From: Pseudomonas fluorescens
Lineage (GTDB): Bacteria > Pseudomonadota > Gammaproteobacteria > Pseudomonadales > Pseudomonadaceae
NCBI RefSeq assembly: GCF_002837185.1
Contig: NZ_KZ477988.1
Location: 32,794 to 96,793, forward strand
Direction of reading: 5' to 3'
DNA: 64,000 bases
A program made the translations under genes and the position numbers. The notes under the pieces were generated by a model, which saw only the letters and a list, made by a program, of their open reading frames with translations, searched no databases and had not been told where the DNA came from. Every line of letters begins with the position of its first letter. The stretch's first letter is position 1. Positions 48,694 to 58,145 of this stretch are shown here, piece by piece.

Positions 48694-50184
48694 TCAGTCG
48701 AACGTGATGCCCTGCGCCAACGGCAACTCCAGCGAATAGTTCACGGTATTGGTCTGGCGACGCATATACCCGCGCCACGCATCCGAGCCCGACTCACGCC
48801 CGCCGCCGGTCTCCTTCTCACCGCCAAACGCGCCGCCGATCTCCGCGCCGCTCGGGCCGATATTGACGTTGGCAATGCCGCAGTCACTGCCCACCGCCGA
48901 CATGAACTGCTCGGCTTCACGCACATCGGTGGTGAAGATGCACGACGACAAGCCTTGTGGCACCGCGTTGTTCAGGCGCAACGCTTGGGCAAAGTCGCTG
49001 TAGCCGATCACGTACAGAATCGGCGCGAAGGTTTCGGTGCACACCACGTCACTCTGCTCGGGCATTTCCACAATCGCCGGCGACACGTAGTAAGCGTTGG
49101 GGAACTGGTCTTGCAGCTGGCGCTTGCCGCCAAACACCTTGCCCCCCTCGCTCAGGGCTTGCTCCAGGGCGTCCTGCATATTGTCGAAGCCGTGCTTGTC
49201 GATCAGCGGGCCGATCAGGTTGCCTTCCAGCGGATGGCCGATGCGCACCTTGGCGTAGGCGGCCTTGAGGCGAGTGACGATTTCTGCCTTGACCGACTCA
49301 TGGGCGATCAGCCGGCGCAGGGTGGTGCAACGCTGGCCGGCGGTGCCGACGGCGCTGAACAGGATTGCGCGCACGGCCATGTCCAGATCGGCGCTCGGGC
49401 CGAGGATCATCGCATTGTTGCCGCCCAGCTCGAGGATGCTGCGGGCAAAGCGCGCAGCGACTTTGGGCGCCACTTCGCGGCCCATGCGGGTGCTGCCGGT
49501 GGCGCTGATCAGCGCCACACGCGGGTCATCCACCAACGCGGCGCCGGCCTCGCGGCCACCGATGATCACTTGGCTGAGGTACTGCGGCGCCTCCTTGAAA
49601 TTCTTCAACACGCGCTCGAACAGGGCCTGGCACGCCAGCGCGGTGAGTGGGGTCTTTTCCGACGGTTTCCAGATCACCGCATTGCCGCACACCAGCGCCA
49701 GGGTGGTGTTCCACGCCCACACCGCGACCGGGAAGTTGAACGCGCTGATCACGCCGACCACGCCCAGCGGATGCCAGGTTTCACGCATATGGTGACCGGG
49801 GCGCTCGGAGGCGATGGTCAAGCCGTACAACTGGCGCGACAAGCCGACGGCGAAGTCGCAGATGTCGATCATTTCCTGGACTTCCCCCAGACCTTCCTGG
49901 GTGATCTTGCCGGCTTCCCAGGAGACCAGCTCGCCAAGGTCGGCCTTGTACTCGCGCAACACGTCGCCGAACTGGCGCACCAGCTCGCCGCGACGCGGGG
50001 CCGGTACTTTGCGCCAGGCGTCGAATGCATGCTCGGCGCGACTGACCTGCTGCTCCACCTCGGCGGCACCTTCCCAGTTCACGACGCCGATGCGGCTGCC
50101 ATCGATCGGCGAATGCACGGGCTGTGTCCCCGCCTGGTACAGCGCCGGGTTTACGCCTAGACGGTCAAGCAATGCGGCAACCAT
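48694..50184 (-). CDS. amaB: L-aminoadipate-semialdehyde / piperideine-6-carboxylate dehydrogenase (AmaB), 496 aa
   Basis: ALDH7 (antiquitin-like) aldehyde dehydrogenase. The catalytic Cys286 is in GTAGQRCTTLRR, the general base Glu252 in LELGGNNAM, and Asn150 in SAFNFP. The 496-residue length equals that of P. putida AmaB. It oxidises alpha-aminoadipate semialdehyde to aminoadipate, the step after L-pipecolate oxidase. ATG 50184 (MVAALLDRLG) follows GGAG. It is upstream of amaA on the same strand and divergent from a LysR-type gene. Confidence 0.9.
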   Translation of the reverse strand: MVAALLDRLGVNPALYQAGTQPVHSPIDGSRIGVVNWEGAAEVEQQVSRAEHAFDAWRKVPAPRRGELVRQFGDVLREYKADLGELVSWEAGKITQEGLGEVQEMIDICDFAVGLSRQLYGLTIASERPGHHMRETWHPLGVVGVISAFNFPVAVWAWNTTLALVCGNAVIWKPSEKTPLTALACQALFERVLKNFKEAPQYLSQVIIGGREAGAALVDDPRVALISATGSTRMGREVAPKVAARFARSILELGGNNAMILGPSADLDMAVRAILFSAVGTAGQRCTTLRRLIAHESVKAEIVTRLKAAYAKVRIGHPLEGNLIGPLIDKHGFDNMQDALEQALSEGGKVFGGKRQLQDQFPNAYYVSPAIVEMPEQSDVVCTETFAPILYVIGYSDFAQALRLNNAVPQGLSSCIFTTDVREAEQFMSAVGSDCGIANVNIGPSGAEIGGAFGGEKETGGGRESGSDAWRGYMRRQTNTVNYSLELPLAQGITFD

Positions 50185-50338
50185 GGGGTACTCCTTCAAA
50201 TCTGCAAAGACAAAATTGCGCCGCCCAAGACACGGCGATCCAGGCCTCATTTGTAGCTGGCCCAAGACTTGCCAACAAACGACGATTAGGCGAGATATCA
50301 TTCCGTTTATTCATGCAAAGAATAAAAAGAGGCATGCC

Positions 50339-51229
50339 GTGCTGAACAAAAGACATTTGCCCTCGATCACCGCCCTGCAGTGTTTCGAAGCCGCCACGCG
50401 CCACCTGAGCTTTACCCGCGCCGCCGAGGAATTGAACCTCACGCAAAGCGCGGTGAGCAAACAGGTGGCGCAGTTGGAAGAGTTGCTGCAGCACCTGCTG
50501 TTTCGCCGCGTGCGGCGCCGCTTGCAGATGACGCCGGCGGGCGACCTGTACCTGGTGGAAGTGCGCAAGATCCTCTCCCAGGTGGAGATGTCCACCCACT
50601 ACCTGCGCTCCTACGGCGGCGAAACCGAAGTGCTGCGCGTGTCCACGCCCTACACCTTCGGTGCGCGCTGGCTGGTGCCGCGCCTCAAGGGCTGGCGCCT
50701 GCGCCACCCACAGATCCATCTGGACCTGTGCAACGAACAGGAACCGGATGAGCTGCTGCAGGGCAAGGCCGACATGGCGTTCTATTTCGGCCAGGGTTCA
50801 CGCCCCGGCACCGAGAGCTTGAAGTTGTTCAGCGAAGAGCTTGTACCTGTGTGTTCGCCCGAGAGCGTGCCGGCAGAGCCGTTCACCGATCCCACCCAAC
50901 TGAGCGAACTGGTGCTGCTGCAAAATGCCTCGCGGCCACAGGGTTGGCATGACTGGTTCGCCAGCCAGGGTTTGCACACCGAGCACAGTTATCACGGGCC
51001 GCGCTTTGACACCTTTTATATGTGCATTCGCGCGGCGCAGGTCGGCTGTGGCGTGGCACTGCTGCCGCGGTTTCTGGTGGAAGAGGAACTGGCCGACGGC
51101 AAGCTGGTGATTGCCTGGCAGCATGGGATGCCGAGCCAGGATGCGTATTACCTGGCTTATCCGGAGCATGCGGCGGAGGTGCCTAAAGTGAGGGAGTTTG
51201 TGAAGTGGATGCTTGAGCAGGTTATTTAG
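50339..51229 (+). CDS. LysR-family regulator divergent from amaBA, 296 aa
   Basis: Winged-HTH regulator, with HTH at about residues 6-64 (ALQCFEAATRHLSFTRAAEE with LNLTQSAVSKQVAQLEELL) and a LysR substrate-binding domain after residue 90. The C-terminal part resembles GcvA-type regulators (GCGVALLPRFLVEEELADGKL). I choose the GTG at 50339 with AGAGG 6 bases upstream; the ATG at 50334 is out of frame and the longer frame overlaps amaB. A LysR gene also lies beside amaAB in P. putida (PP_5259). It probably activates amaBA in response to a lysine catabolite. Confidence 0.88.
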   Translation: MLNKRHLPSITALQCFEAATRHLSFTRAAEELNLTQSAVSKQVAQLEELLQHLLFRRVRRRLQMTPAGDLYLVEVRKILSQVEMSTHYLRSYGGETEVLRVSTPYTFGARWLVPRLKGWRLRHPQIHLDLCNEQEPDELLQGKADMAFYFGQGSRPGTESLKLFSEELVPVCSPESVPAEPFTDPTQLSELVLLQNASRPQGWHDWFASQGLHTEHSYHGPRFDTFYMCIRAAQVGCGVALLPRFLVEEELADGKLVIAWQHGMPSQDAYYLAYPEHAAEVPKVREFVKWMLEQVI

Positions 51230-51243
51230 TGCCTGGAATATAG

Positions 51244-51314
51244 CCATCGGGGGCAAGCCCCCTCCCACACTTGGAATGCATTTCAAATGTGGGAGGGGGC
51301 TTGCCCCCGATGGC
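51244..51314. repeat. REP pair, inward type
   Basis: CCATCGGGGGCAAGCCCCCT and GGAGGGGGCTTGCCCCCGAT plus GGC flank about 23 bases. It lies 14 bases after the LysR gene and before pncB. Confidence 0.9.
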
Positions 51315-51436
51315 GCCAGTGGCCCCGGCAAAAAAATCACTGGCAAACCAACCCAGGTCTATGCGCCACTAGCCCCCTTTCCTCAATTGTGCGTAAAGGC
51401 CGGCGCCCAGCGTCGACCCGTCTGGAGATTCCCGTT

Positions 51437-52651
51437 ATGAGCGAGAGTGTGTTTGCCGATCGCATCGTGCAGAACCTGCTCGACACCGACTTCTACAAGC
51501 TGACCATGATGCAGGCGGTGCTGCACAACTACCCGAATGTGGAAGTTGAATGGGAGTTCCGTTGCCGCAACAGCGAGGACCTGCGCCCGTACCTGGCGGA
51601 GATTCGCTATCAGATCGAGCGTCTCGCCGAGTTGAGCCTGAGCCCGGACCAATTGGGTTTCCTGGAACGTATCAGCTTCATGAAGCCGGACTTTTTGCGC
51701 TTCCTCGGGCTGTTCCGCTTCAACCTGCGCTACGTGCAGACCGGCATCGAGAACGGCGAGCTGTTTATCCGCCTGCGCGGGCCGTGGCTGCATGTGATCC
51801 TGTTTGAAGTGCCGATGCTGGCCATCGTCAGCGAAGTGCGTAACCGCTACCGCTACCAGACCGTGATCCTGGAACAGGCCCGCGAGCAGTTGTACCGCAA
51901 GTTCGACTGGCTGACGGCGAATGCCGCCAGCGATGAACTGTCGGAGCTGCAAGTGGCTGACTTCGGCACGCGCCGGCGCTTCTCGTACCGGGTGCAGGAA
52001 GAAGTGGTCAGCGTACTCAAGCATGACTTCCCCGGGCGGTTTGTCGGTACCAGTAACGTGCACCTGGCCCGCGAATTCGACATGAAACCATTGGGCACCA
52101 TGGCCCATGAATGGATCATGGCCCACCAGCAACTCGGCCCGCGCCTGATCGACAGCCAGATCGCCGCCCTTGACTGCTGGGTCCGCGAATACCGTGGCCT
52201 GCTGGGCATCGCCCTGACCGACTGCATCACCACCGATGCGTTCCTGGGCGACTTCGACTTGTACTTCGCCAAGCTGTTCGACGGGCTGCGCCACGACTCC
52301 GGCGACCCGGTGCAATGGGCGGAAAAAGCCATCGCCCATTACCACAAGCTGGGTATCGAGCCGATGAGCAAGACCCTGGTGTTCTCCGACAGCCTGACGT
52401 TGCCCAAGGCCCTGGAGATTTTCCGCGCCCTGCGTGGTCGCATCAATGTGAGCTTTGGCATCGGCACCAACCTGACCTGCGATATTCCAGGGGTGGAACC
52501 GATGAGCATCGTGCTTAAAATGACCGCCTGCAATGGCCAGCCCGTCGCCAAGATTTCCGATGAAGCGGGCAAGACCCACTGCACCGACCCGAATTTTGTC
52601 GCCTATTTGCGTCACGTGTTCAAAGTACCTGCCCTATCCAGCAAGGAGTGA
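51437..52651 (+). CDS. pncB: Nicotinate phosphoribosyltransferase, 404 aa
   Basis: First enzyme of the Preiss-Handler NAD salvage route: nicotinate + PRPP + ATP to nicotinate mononucleotide. Landmarks are [16 protein letters not shown] at residues 9-24, [11 protein letters not shown] near 172-182, and the phosphorylatable His224 in [21 protein letters not shown] and FGIGTNLT near the C-terminus bind substrate phosphate. ATG 51437 fits the family start. nadE follows 3 bases after its stop, so both NAD genes are co-transcribed. Confidence 0.97.
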   Translation: MSESVFADRIVQNLLDTDFYKLTMMQAVLHNYPNVEVEWEFRCRNSEDLRPYLAEIRYQIERLAELSLSPDQLGFLERISFMKPDFLRFLGLFRFNLRYVQTGIENGELFIRLRGPWLHVILFEVPMLAIVSEVRNRYRYQTVILEQAREQLYRKFDWLTANAASDELSELQVADFGTRRRFSYRVQEEVVSVLKHDFPGRFVGTSNVHLAREFDMKPLGTMAHEWIMAHQQLGPRLIDSQIAALDCWVREYRGLLGIALTDCITTDAFLGDFDLYFAKLFDGLRHDSGDPVQWAEKAIAHYHKLGIEPMSKTLVFSDSLTLPKALEIFRALRGRINVSFGIGTNLTCDIPGVEPMSIVLKMTACNGQPVAKISDEAGKTHCTDPNFVAYLRHVFKVPALSSKE

Positions 52652-52654
52652 AGC

Positions 52655-53482
52655 ATGCAAGCCGTACAGCGTGAGATTGCGCAGCAGCTCAAGGTGCAAG
52701 CGCCGTTCAAAGACCAGGCCGCCCTGGAGGCAGAAGTCGCCAGGCGCGTGGCCTTTATCCAGGACTGCCTGCGCAATTCCGGGCTCAAGTCGCTGGTACT
52801 GGGCATCAGTGGGGGTGTCGATTCCCTGACCGCAGGCCTCCTGGGCCAACGTGCCGTGCAGGAACTGCGCGCCAGCAGCGGTGACGCGGCCTATCGTTTC
52901 ATCGCCGTGCGCCTGCCCTACGAAACCCAGTTCGACGAACACGAAGCCCAGGCTTCGGTGGACTTCATCGAGCCGGACGAGCGCCACACCGTCAACATCG
53001 GCCCGGCGGTCAAGGCCCTGGCCAATCAGGTTGCGGCGTTCGATGACAAACCGGCGGCATCCCGCGATTTCGTGCTGGGCAACACCAAGGCGCGCATGCG
53101 CATGGTCGCGCAGTACACCATCGCCGGTGCGGCCGGTGGGCTGGTGATCGGTACCGACCATGCGGCGGAAGCGGTGATGGGCTTTTTCACCAAGTTCGGG
53201 GATGGCGCCTGTGACCTGGCGCCGCTGAGCGGGCTGGTGAAAAACCAGGTGCGTGCGATTGCGCGGCACTTCGGCGCGCCGGAGTCGTTGGTGGAGAAAG
53301 TCCCGACCGCCGACCTGGAGGACCTGTCGCCGGGCAAGCCGGACGAAGCGTCACATGGCGTGACCTATGCCGAAATCGATGCGTTCCTGCACGGTGAACC
53401 CGTGCGTGAAGAGGCATTCAGGATTATCTGCGAGACGTACCGCAAGACGGAGCACAAGCGGGTGATGCCGTTTGCGCCTTGA
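52655..53482 (+). CDS. nadE: Ammonia-dependent NAD(+) synthetase, 275 aa
   Basis: Final NAD step: amidates nicotinate adenine dinucleotide with ammonia and ATP. The PP-loop SGGVDS is at residues 52-57. Further marks are [36 protein letters not shown] and [20 protein letters not shown] for substrate binding. The 275-residue length and lack of a glutaminase domain show the NH3-dependent type. AAGGAG precedes the ATG. It is translationally close to pncB. Confidence 0.97.
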   Translation: MQAVQREIAQQLKVQAPFKDQAALEAEVARRVAFIQDCLRNSGLKSLVLGISGGVDSLTAGLLGQRAVQELRASSGDAAYRFIAVRLPYETQFDEHEAQASVDFIEPDERHTVNIGPAVKALANQVAAFDDKPAASRDFVLGNTKARMRMVAQYTIAGAAGGLVIGTDHAAEAVMGFFTKFGDGACDLAPLSGLVKNQVRAIARHFGAPESLVEKVPTADLEDLSPGKPDEASHGVTYAEIDAFLHGEPVREEAFRIICETYRKTEHKRVMPFAP

Positions 53483-53519
53483 GGTGAGGCAGATAGTTTT
53501 GCGTTGACTGCCAGAATGC

Positions 53520-53590
53520 CATCGGGGGCAAGCCCCCTCCCACACTTGATGTGAATACAGTCAAATGTGGGAGGGGGCTTGCCCCCGATG
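53520..53590. repeat. REP pair, inward type
   Basis: CATCGGGGGCAAGCCCCCTC and GTGGGAGGGGGCTTGCCCCC then GATG flank about 24 bases between the convergent nadE and azurin genes. Confidence 0.9.
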
Positions 53591-53605
53591 AACGATAACG
53601 CGGTG

Positions 53606-54052
53606 TTACTTGACGGTCACAGTGCCTTTCATCATCGAGATATGGCCTGGGAACGAGCAGAAGAACATGTAATCCGTGCCCGCCGTCAGCTTCGACACGT
53701 CGAACGTCACCGAATCTTTTTCGCCGGCGCCAATAAGCTTGGTGTGGGCGATGATGCGGTCGTCGCCTTCCTTGAGGTAGTTTTTGTCCACCCCGGCGGC
53801 CATGCCGTCGCTGGCAACGGGCTGCATGTTGGTGGCGCTGGTCAACACCCAGTTATGCCCCATGACGTTTTTCGGCAGGTTACCGGAGTGCGTCAGCTCG
53901 ACGGTGAACTGCTTGCAGCTCTTGTCGATGGTGATTTCTTTGGTGTTGAACGACATCTGGTCGGTGGAGTCGACAGTGACCTTGCACTCTGCAGCAAGCA
54001 ACTGGCCGCTGGCCAGAGTCAGCAGGGAAACAGCAACGAGTTTGGCGAACAT
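53606..54052 (-). CDS. azu: Azurin precursor, 148 aa
   Basis: Periplasmic type-1 copper protein for electron transfer. The signal peptide is residues 1-20 ([20 protein letters not shown]) and the mature protein starts [10 protein letters not shown], 128 residues as in other azurins. Mature copper ligands are all present: Gly45-His46 in MGHNW, Cys112, His117 and Met121 in [11 protein letters not shown]; the Cys3-Cys26 disulfide pair is also there. ATG 54052 is used; the long frame adds 14 residues. An ANR-like box lies upstream. Confidence 0.97.
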   Translation of the reverse strand: MFAKLVAVSLLTLASGQLLAAECKVTVDSTDQMSFNTKEITIDKSCKQFTVELTHSGNLPKNVMGHNWVLTSATNMQPVASDGMAAGVDKNYLKEGDDRIIAHTKLIGAGEKDSVTFDVSKLTAGTDYMFFCSFPGHISMMKGTVTVK

Positions 54053-54121
54053 GTGAATCTCCAGGGCAGGGTTAGAAAACGCGTATGGCGACAAGGGTGC
54101 CTCAAGCAGGCTTAATTTCTT

Positions 54122-54135
54122 ATGATCTGCATCAA
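54122..54135 (-). promoter_or_regulatory. ANR/FNR box upstream of azurin
   Basis: On the reverse strand TTGATGCAGATCAT matches TTGAT-N4-ATCAA with one mismatch at the last position. Its centre is about 76 bases before the azu ATG, suiting a class II site at -41.5 with a 35-base leader. ANR control of azu is known in P. aeruginosa. Confidence 0.6.
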
Positions 54136-54239
54136 CAGATTGTATACAACTTTAGGCTATCAGGCTGATCAACACAATCTACCATCGGCCCTCGCGGCAA
54201 CCGGCTATGATCGGCCCATTCCCCATTGGAGCCTGCGCC

Positions 54240-54296
54240 ATGCACCTCAATCAACTGTTCAAAGGCCTGTTCGCCGCTTACGCCAGCGGTAAGTGA
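54240..54296 (+). CDS. Possible 18-residue open frame
   Basis: ATG at 54240 has a TTGGAG site 8 bases upstream and encodes MHLNQLFKGLFAAYASGK before a TGA. The product looks like an amphipathic N-terminus. It could be a micro-protein, a leader, or a remnant; no family is recognised. Confidence 0.25.
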   Translation: MHLNQLFKGLFAAYASGK

Positions 54297-54384
54297 AGGC
54301 CAAGCGCGCTGCGAAGCTGCTACCATAGTGACCCAAGGCAGCCGCGCGCCGCCCACCCTCACCTTCGACCCTAGAGGATCGCCC

Positions 54385-54567
54385 ATGGCCAAACCTAATT
54401 ACTCCTTCGCCAAACGTCAGAGAGACTTGGCCAAGGAACAGAAGAAAGAGGAAAAGCTGCAACGCAAGAAAGCCGCTGCAGATGAAGAAGCGGGCGCACT
54501 GAACCCGGACGTCGATGCTGAAGAAACCAGCGACGACACTGAAACACCAAAAGATCCGGCTGAATAA
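54385..54567 (+). CDS. Small charged conserved protein, 60 aa
   Basis: MAKPNYSFAKRQRDLAKEQK starts a very basic first half that continues with more Lys/Glu, then an acidic second half (NPDVDAEETSDDTETPKDPAE region). Such short Lys-rich then Asp/Glu-rich proteins are annotated as conserved hypothetical in pseudomonads. No membrane segment or signal is present; it may be largely helical then disordered, with possible nucleic-acid or ribosome binding. ATG 54385 is preceded by a weak AGAGGA 10 bases upstream; the longer frame has no coding look. Function unknown. Confidence 0.75.
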   Translation: MAKPNYSFAKRQRDLAKEQKKEEKLQRKKAAADEEAGALNPDVDAEETSDDTETPKDPAE

Positions 54568-54610
54568 TTTCCTTTGCGGTGAGCAGGCCCGCCTTGCTCA
54601 CCGCAATCTG

Positions 54611-55501
54611 CTACGCCAGCGGCATTACCGTCACCCGCACTTCCGGGTCATGGTTCCCTCCCCCCAATATCACCCCTCGCAACGGCGACACATCGGAAAA
54701 ATCCCGGCCCCACGCCAGGGTGATGTGCTCCAGCGCCGGCTGCACGTTATTCGTCGGATCGAAATCCACCCAACCCGACACCGGACAAAACACCGACACC
54801 CAGGCATGAGACGCATCGGCACCGATCAGCCGTGGCTGGCCGGGCGGCGGCTGGGTGAGCAGGTAACCGCTGATATAACGTGCCGCCAGGCCCCGCGAGC
54901 GCAGGCAGGCGAGCATCAGGTGCGCGAAGTCCTGGCACACGCCGCGACGGCGCTCCAGCACTTCCACCAGCGGCGTGGCGACCTGGGTGGCTTCGGCATC
55001 GAAGGTGAACTCGCTGAAGATCTTTTGCATCAGCGCTTGCACGCCGAGCAGCAACGGCTCGCCGGCCGGGAAGCAGCTTTCGGAGAACTCGACGAAGGTT
55101 CTTTTCAAATGCACGTAAGGCGATTCGAAGCGATAACGGCAGGCTTCGATGATCTCCAGTGACAGCGCTTGGCTGCTGTAGGTAAAGCTGTCACGGGTGC
55201 GGTCCCAGGCCGGCGATTGCCGTAAGTCCAATGCCGGTCGCGCCAGCACTTCCACGGTCAGGCCGGCATTGATCAGCAATTCGTCATGGGGCCGCTCGAA
55301 CGCCAGGCGGGTGATCGGGTTGCCGAACACGTCCAGCTCGTCGCGGCGTGAAGAGGGCTGCGGGCTGATATCCAGGGTCTGCCAGGTGCACCGTTGCCAC
55401 GCACAGGGCCGCGGCCATAGATGCGCCAGCTGCTGGGCCAGGGACACCGCGCTGTCGTAGTGATAATGGGTGTCATGGAAAATCTGATAGCGCGCACTCA
55501 T
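54611..55501 (-). CDS. Transglutaminase-family protein, 296 aa
   Basis: Papain-like transglutaminase-core protein with an N-terminal beta domain (bact_transglu_N: YQIFHDTHYHYDSAVSLAQQ). The triad is intact: Cys189 in RRGVCQDFAHL, His232 in ASHAWVSVF and Asp248 in VDFDPTNN. Likely a peptidase or amide-transfer enzyme in the cytoplasm, because no signal peptide is seen. ATG 55501 overlaps the stop of the ATP-grasp/alpha-E gene by one base (TGATG); GTG 55504 is an alternative. Gene clusters of this type have been proposed to make and break amide bonds in unknown peptides. Confidence 0.9.
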   Translation of the reverse strand: MSARYQIFHDTHYHYDSAVSLAQQLAHLWPRPCAWQRCTWQTLDISPQPSSRRDELDVFGNPITRLAFERPHDELLINAGLTVEVLARPALDLRQSPAWDRTRDSFTYSSQALSLEIIEACRYRFESPYVHLKRTFVEFSESCFPAGEPLLLGVQALMQKIFSEFTFDAEATQVATPLVEVLERRRGVCQDFAHLMLACLRSRGLAARYISGYLLTQPPPGQPRLIGADASHAWVSVFCPVSGWVDFDPTNNVQPALEHITLAWGRDFSDVSPLRGVILGGGNHDPEVRVTVMPLA

Positions 55502-57987
55502 CACACCGACACCGTTTGCTGGCTGACATCATCCACATGGGCAAAGTGGCGCAGGGCCAGGCGATCCGACACTTGCCCGCTTTCATCGGCGACCGCTTGC
55601 AGCAGGTCGGCCAGGCCATCCAACGCGGCGCGCACGCCGGATTCACCGAACAGCGGGTTCTCCAGGCAACCGAGGTCGAAACGCGCCAACTGCTCCACCA
55701 ACGCTGCCAGGCCGGTTTCCCGCGGCACGCCGAAATCATCGTTCAAGCGACGCAAGGTGCGGCTCACCAGCTTGAGCTGGAACAGCACCGCATGGGGGTT
55801 CTGTTCGTCGAGCAACAGCAGGTCGAGCACCGGAATCAGTTGCGGCACCGCCAGGTACCGCGAACGGTAGGTGATGCTGCTGTTGCCCAGCTCCAGCAAC
55901 CATTCCAGCCCGGCCTGATCGAAGACCGCCACACCGCGCAGGAACGCGGCAAGGCTGCTGCTCAGAAACTGCAGGCGCTCGATACGCCGGCCCATCATCA
56001 AGAAGCGCCAGCCCTCGTCGCGGGTCATATCGTCCAGGGCAAACCCGGACAGCGCCGCCAGGGACATCACCAGGCGGTTGAGGAAGTCCAGCAACTCGCC
56101 GAAGTCCGGGGTTTCACGCTCCAATTCCATGGCTTCGCGTTGCAGCTCCACCAGGGCCTGCCAGTTTTCCCGGGACAACTTGCCGCGCACCTGGGACGCC
56201 GCCCACTGCAAGCGCTGCAAATTGGCGCGCAGGCTCGAGGGCCAGTCATCGCCGAGCAAGGCGGCCAGCAAGCGGTCGGGCAGCTCGCCCTCTTCCGGCA
56301 ACAGCCGCAGGCTTTCTCCCAGTTCGACCGCCGCCTGCAAGGCCAACGGATCGTCGCCGTCGACATAGCGCGCCAGCACGATACGCAGCCAGCGCGCACT
56401 GTCATCGCAGCGCTCGCAATAACGGCCAAACCAGAACAGGTTTTCCACCACGCGTGACGGCAGATACGGATCGCGGCGCACCAGGTCGTGCGCACCAATC
56501 ACGCGCTGGGCGCGCCATTGCTCGCCACCGGGCGCACGCTCGCCGAGTACCCAAGTGTCCTTGCTCGCTCCGCCGCGTTGCATCGATACCACTTCGGCAT
56601 CGGCCTCGGCGGCTACGCGGGTCAGGCCGCCGGGCAGTACACGGTAGCCGTCCTCACTGGCCACGGCATACACGCGCATGCCGATGGCGCGGTGTTGCAA
56701 ATGGTCTTCCACGGTGTGCCACACCGGTGCCTGGGACAATTGCGCCAGCTCCTGGGCAACATAAGCGTAAGGCCGCGCGCGCATGCGCCCGGCTAGGGCC
56801 TGGCGCTGTTCGGCGTTCAGGTCGCGACCAAATACGGGGGCGAAACTCTGCGATGGGAACGCCGGTTTGATCAACAACTGCGGCAGCTTCTCCAACGCTT
56901 CGGCCAGCACCGGCGCCTCGCCGCACCACCAGGTGGCGATGGACGGCAGGATCAGTGCTTCGCCAAATAAAAACTCGTTGATCCCGGGCAGGAAACCGAG
57001 CAGCCCCGGCGACTCCAGCACGCCGCTGCCCAAGGCGTTGGCCACCAATACATTGCCTTGGCGTACGGCATCGAGCAGGCCCGGGACGCCGAGGGCCGAA
57101 TCCGTGCGCAGCTCCAGGGGGTCGCAGAAGTCGTCGTCCAGGCGCCGCATGATTGCGTGAACGCGGCGCAGGCCACTGAGGGTCTTGAGAAACACGGTGC
57201 TGTCGCGCACGGTGAGGTCGCCGCCTTCCACCAGGGGGTAGCCGAGCTGACGCGCGAGGTAGAGGTGTTCGAAATAGCTTTCGTTGAAGCGCCCCGGCGT
57301 CAGCAGCACGATCAGCGGTGGCTGGTCATCGCCGGGCGCCTGGCGGGCCAGGGTTTCCTGGAGTGTGCGAAAGAAACCGGTGAGGTGTTGCACCTGCAAG
57401 TCACGGTAAAGATCCGGGAAGGCGCGCGACACAATGGTACGGTTTTCCAGGGCATAGCCGGCGCCCGACGGTGCCTGGGTACGGTCGGCCGTTACCCACC
57501 AGCGTCCATCCGGCGTGCGTGCCAGGTCCACCGCATACAGGTGCAGGAAGGCACCATCCGGTGGCTGGATACCCTGGCACGGCCACAGGAAGTTGTTGTG
57601 GCCAAATACCAGCTCGGCGGGCAGCAGGCCTTCCTTGATCAGGCGCTGCGGCCCATAGAGGTCGGCGAGCACGGCATTAAGCAGGCGCGCCCGCTGGGCA
57701 ATGCCGGCCGACAGGTGCTGCCACTCGTCAGCGGCCAGCACGTGGGGCAACAGGTCCAGTTCCCATGGGCGATCGGCGCCCTTGGGGTCGGCGTAGACGT
57801 TGTAGGTCACGCCGTTTTCCTGGATCTGCCGGGTCAGCAATGCCTGGCGCTGGGCCAGTTGGGCCGGCGTGCTGCGTTGCAGGTGGTCGAGCAGGCGCTG
57901 CCAGTGGGCACGCACTGCGCCGCTGTCATCCAGCAGTTCGTGATAGGTGCCCGGGGTCAGCGGGTAACGGTCGAGCAAGTCGGACAT
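55501..57987 (-). CDS. Circularly permuted ATP-grasp and alpha-E domain fusion protein, 828 aa
   Basis: N-terminal circularly permuted ATP-grasp ligase at about residues 1-490, with VTYNVYADPKGADRPWELDL, GHNNFLWPCQGIQPPDGAFL and DRTQAPSGAGYALENRTIVS. The C-terminal alpha-E helical domain is at about 500-815 (RVVENLFWFGRYCERCDDSA marks its start). In many genomes these are two separate genes; here they are fused. ATP-grasp enzymes form amide bonds by acyl phosphate chemistry, so the fusion fits a peptide ligase. The start is the ATG at 57987 (MSDLLDRYPLTPG). Operon with the downstream transglutaminase; a REP pair separates it from the DUF2126 gene. Substrate unknown. Confidence 0.88.
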   Translation of the reverse strand: MSDLLDRYPLTPGTYHELLDDSGAVRAHWQRLLDHLQRSTPAQLAQRQALLTRQIQENGVTYNVYADPKGADRPWELDLLPHVLAADEWQHLSAGIAQRARLLNAVLADLYGPQRLIKEGLLPAELVFGHNNFLWPCQGIQPPDGAFLHLYAVDLARTPDGRWWVTADRTQAPSGAGYALENRTIVSRAFPDLYRDLQVQHLTGFFRTLQETLARQAPGDDQPPLIVLLTPGRFNESYFEHLYLARQLGYPLVEGGDLTVRDSTVFLKTLSGLRRVHAIMRRLDDDFCDPLELRTDSALGVPGLLDAVRQGNVLVANALGSGVLESPGLLGFLPGINEFLFGEALILPSIATWWCGEAPVLAEALEKLPQLLIKPAFPSQSFAPVFGRDLNAEQRQALAGRMRARPYAYVAQELAQLSQAPVWHTVEDHLQHRAIGMRVYAVASEDGYRVLPGGLTRVAAEADAEVVSMQRGGASKDTWVLGERAPGGEQWRAQRVIGAHDLVRRDPYLPSRVVENLFWFGRYCERCDDSARWLRIVLARYVDGDDPLALQAAVELGESLRLLPEEGELPDRLLAALLGDDWPSSLRANLQRLQWAASQVRGKLSRENWQALVELQREAMELERETPDFGELLDFLNRLVMSLAALSGFALDDMTRDEGWRFLMMGRRIERLQFLSSSLAAFLRGVAVFDQAGLEWLLELGNSSITYRSRYLAVPQLIPVLDLLLLDEQNPHAVLFQLKLVSRTLRRLNDDFGVPRETGLAALVEQLARFDLGCLENPLFGESGVRAALDGLADLLQAVADESGQVSDRLALRHFAHVDDVSQQTVSV

Positions 57988-58043
57988 GGAACGCTCGGCA
58001 GAGGCAAGGGGGCTCAGGTTAACTTAAATTCACTACGATCCAA

Positions 58044-58132
58044 TGTGGGAGGGGGCTTGCCCCCGATTGCGGTGCATCAGTAACAGAAACTCTGACTGAC
58101 AGACCGCTATCGGGAGCAAGCCCCCTCCCACA
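58044..58132. repeat. REP pair, outward type
   Basis: TGTGGGAGGGGGCTTGCCCC and ATCGGGAGCAAGCCCCCTCC then CACA, the right arm with one base change. It separates the DUF2126 gene from the ATP-grasp gene. Confidence 0.88.
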
Positions 58133-58145
58133 TTTGGATTGTGAT

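Larger units (their letters stand above)
54053..54384. other. 332-bp region between divergent azu and a small-protein gene
   Basis: Contains an ANR/FNR-type box (54122-54135), an AT-rich promoter area around 54110-54180, and a possible 18-codon open frame (54240-54296). Nothing else recognised. Confidence 0.5.

Noticed and set aside
50258..50273. Sigma-54-like sequence TGGCCCAAGACTTGCC before the LysR gene
   Set aside because: GG and GC spacing is right, but three other fixed positions differ; too weak to list as a promoter.
54162..54176. Second FNR-like half site (TTGATCAGCCTGATA on the reverse strand)
   Set aside because: Only one half matches the consensus; the 54122-54135 site is much better.
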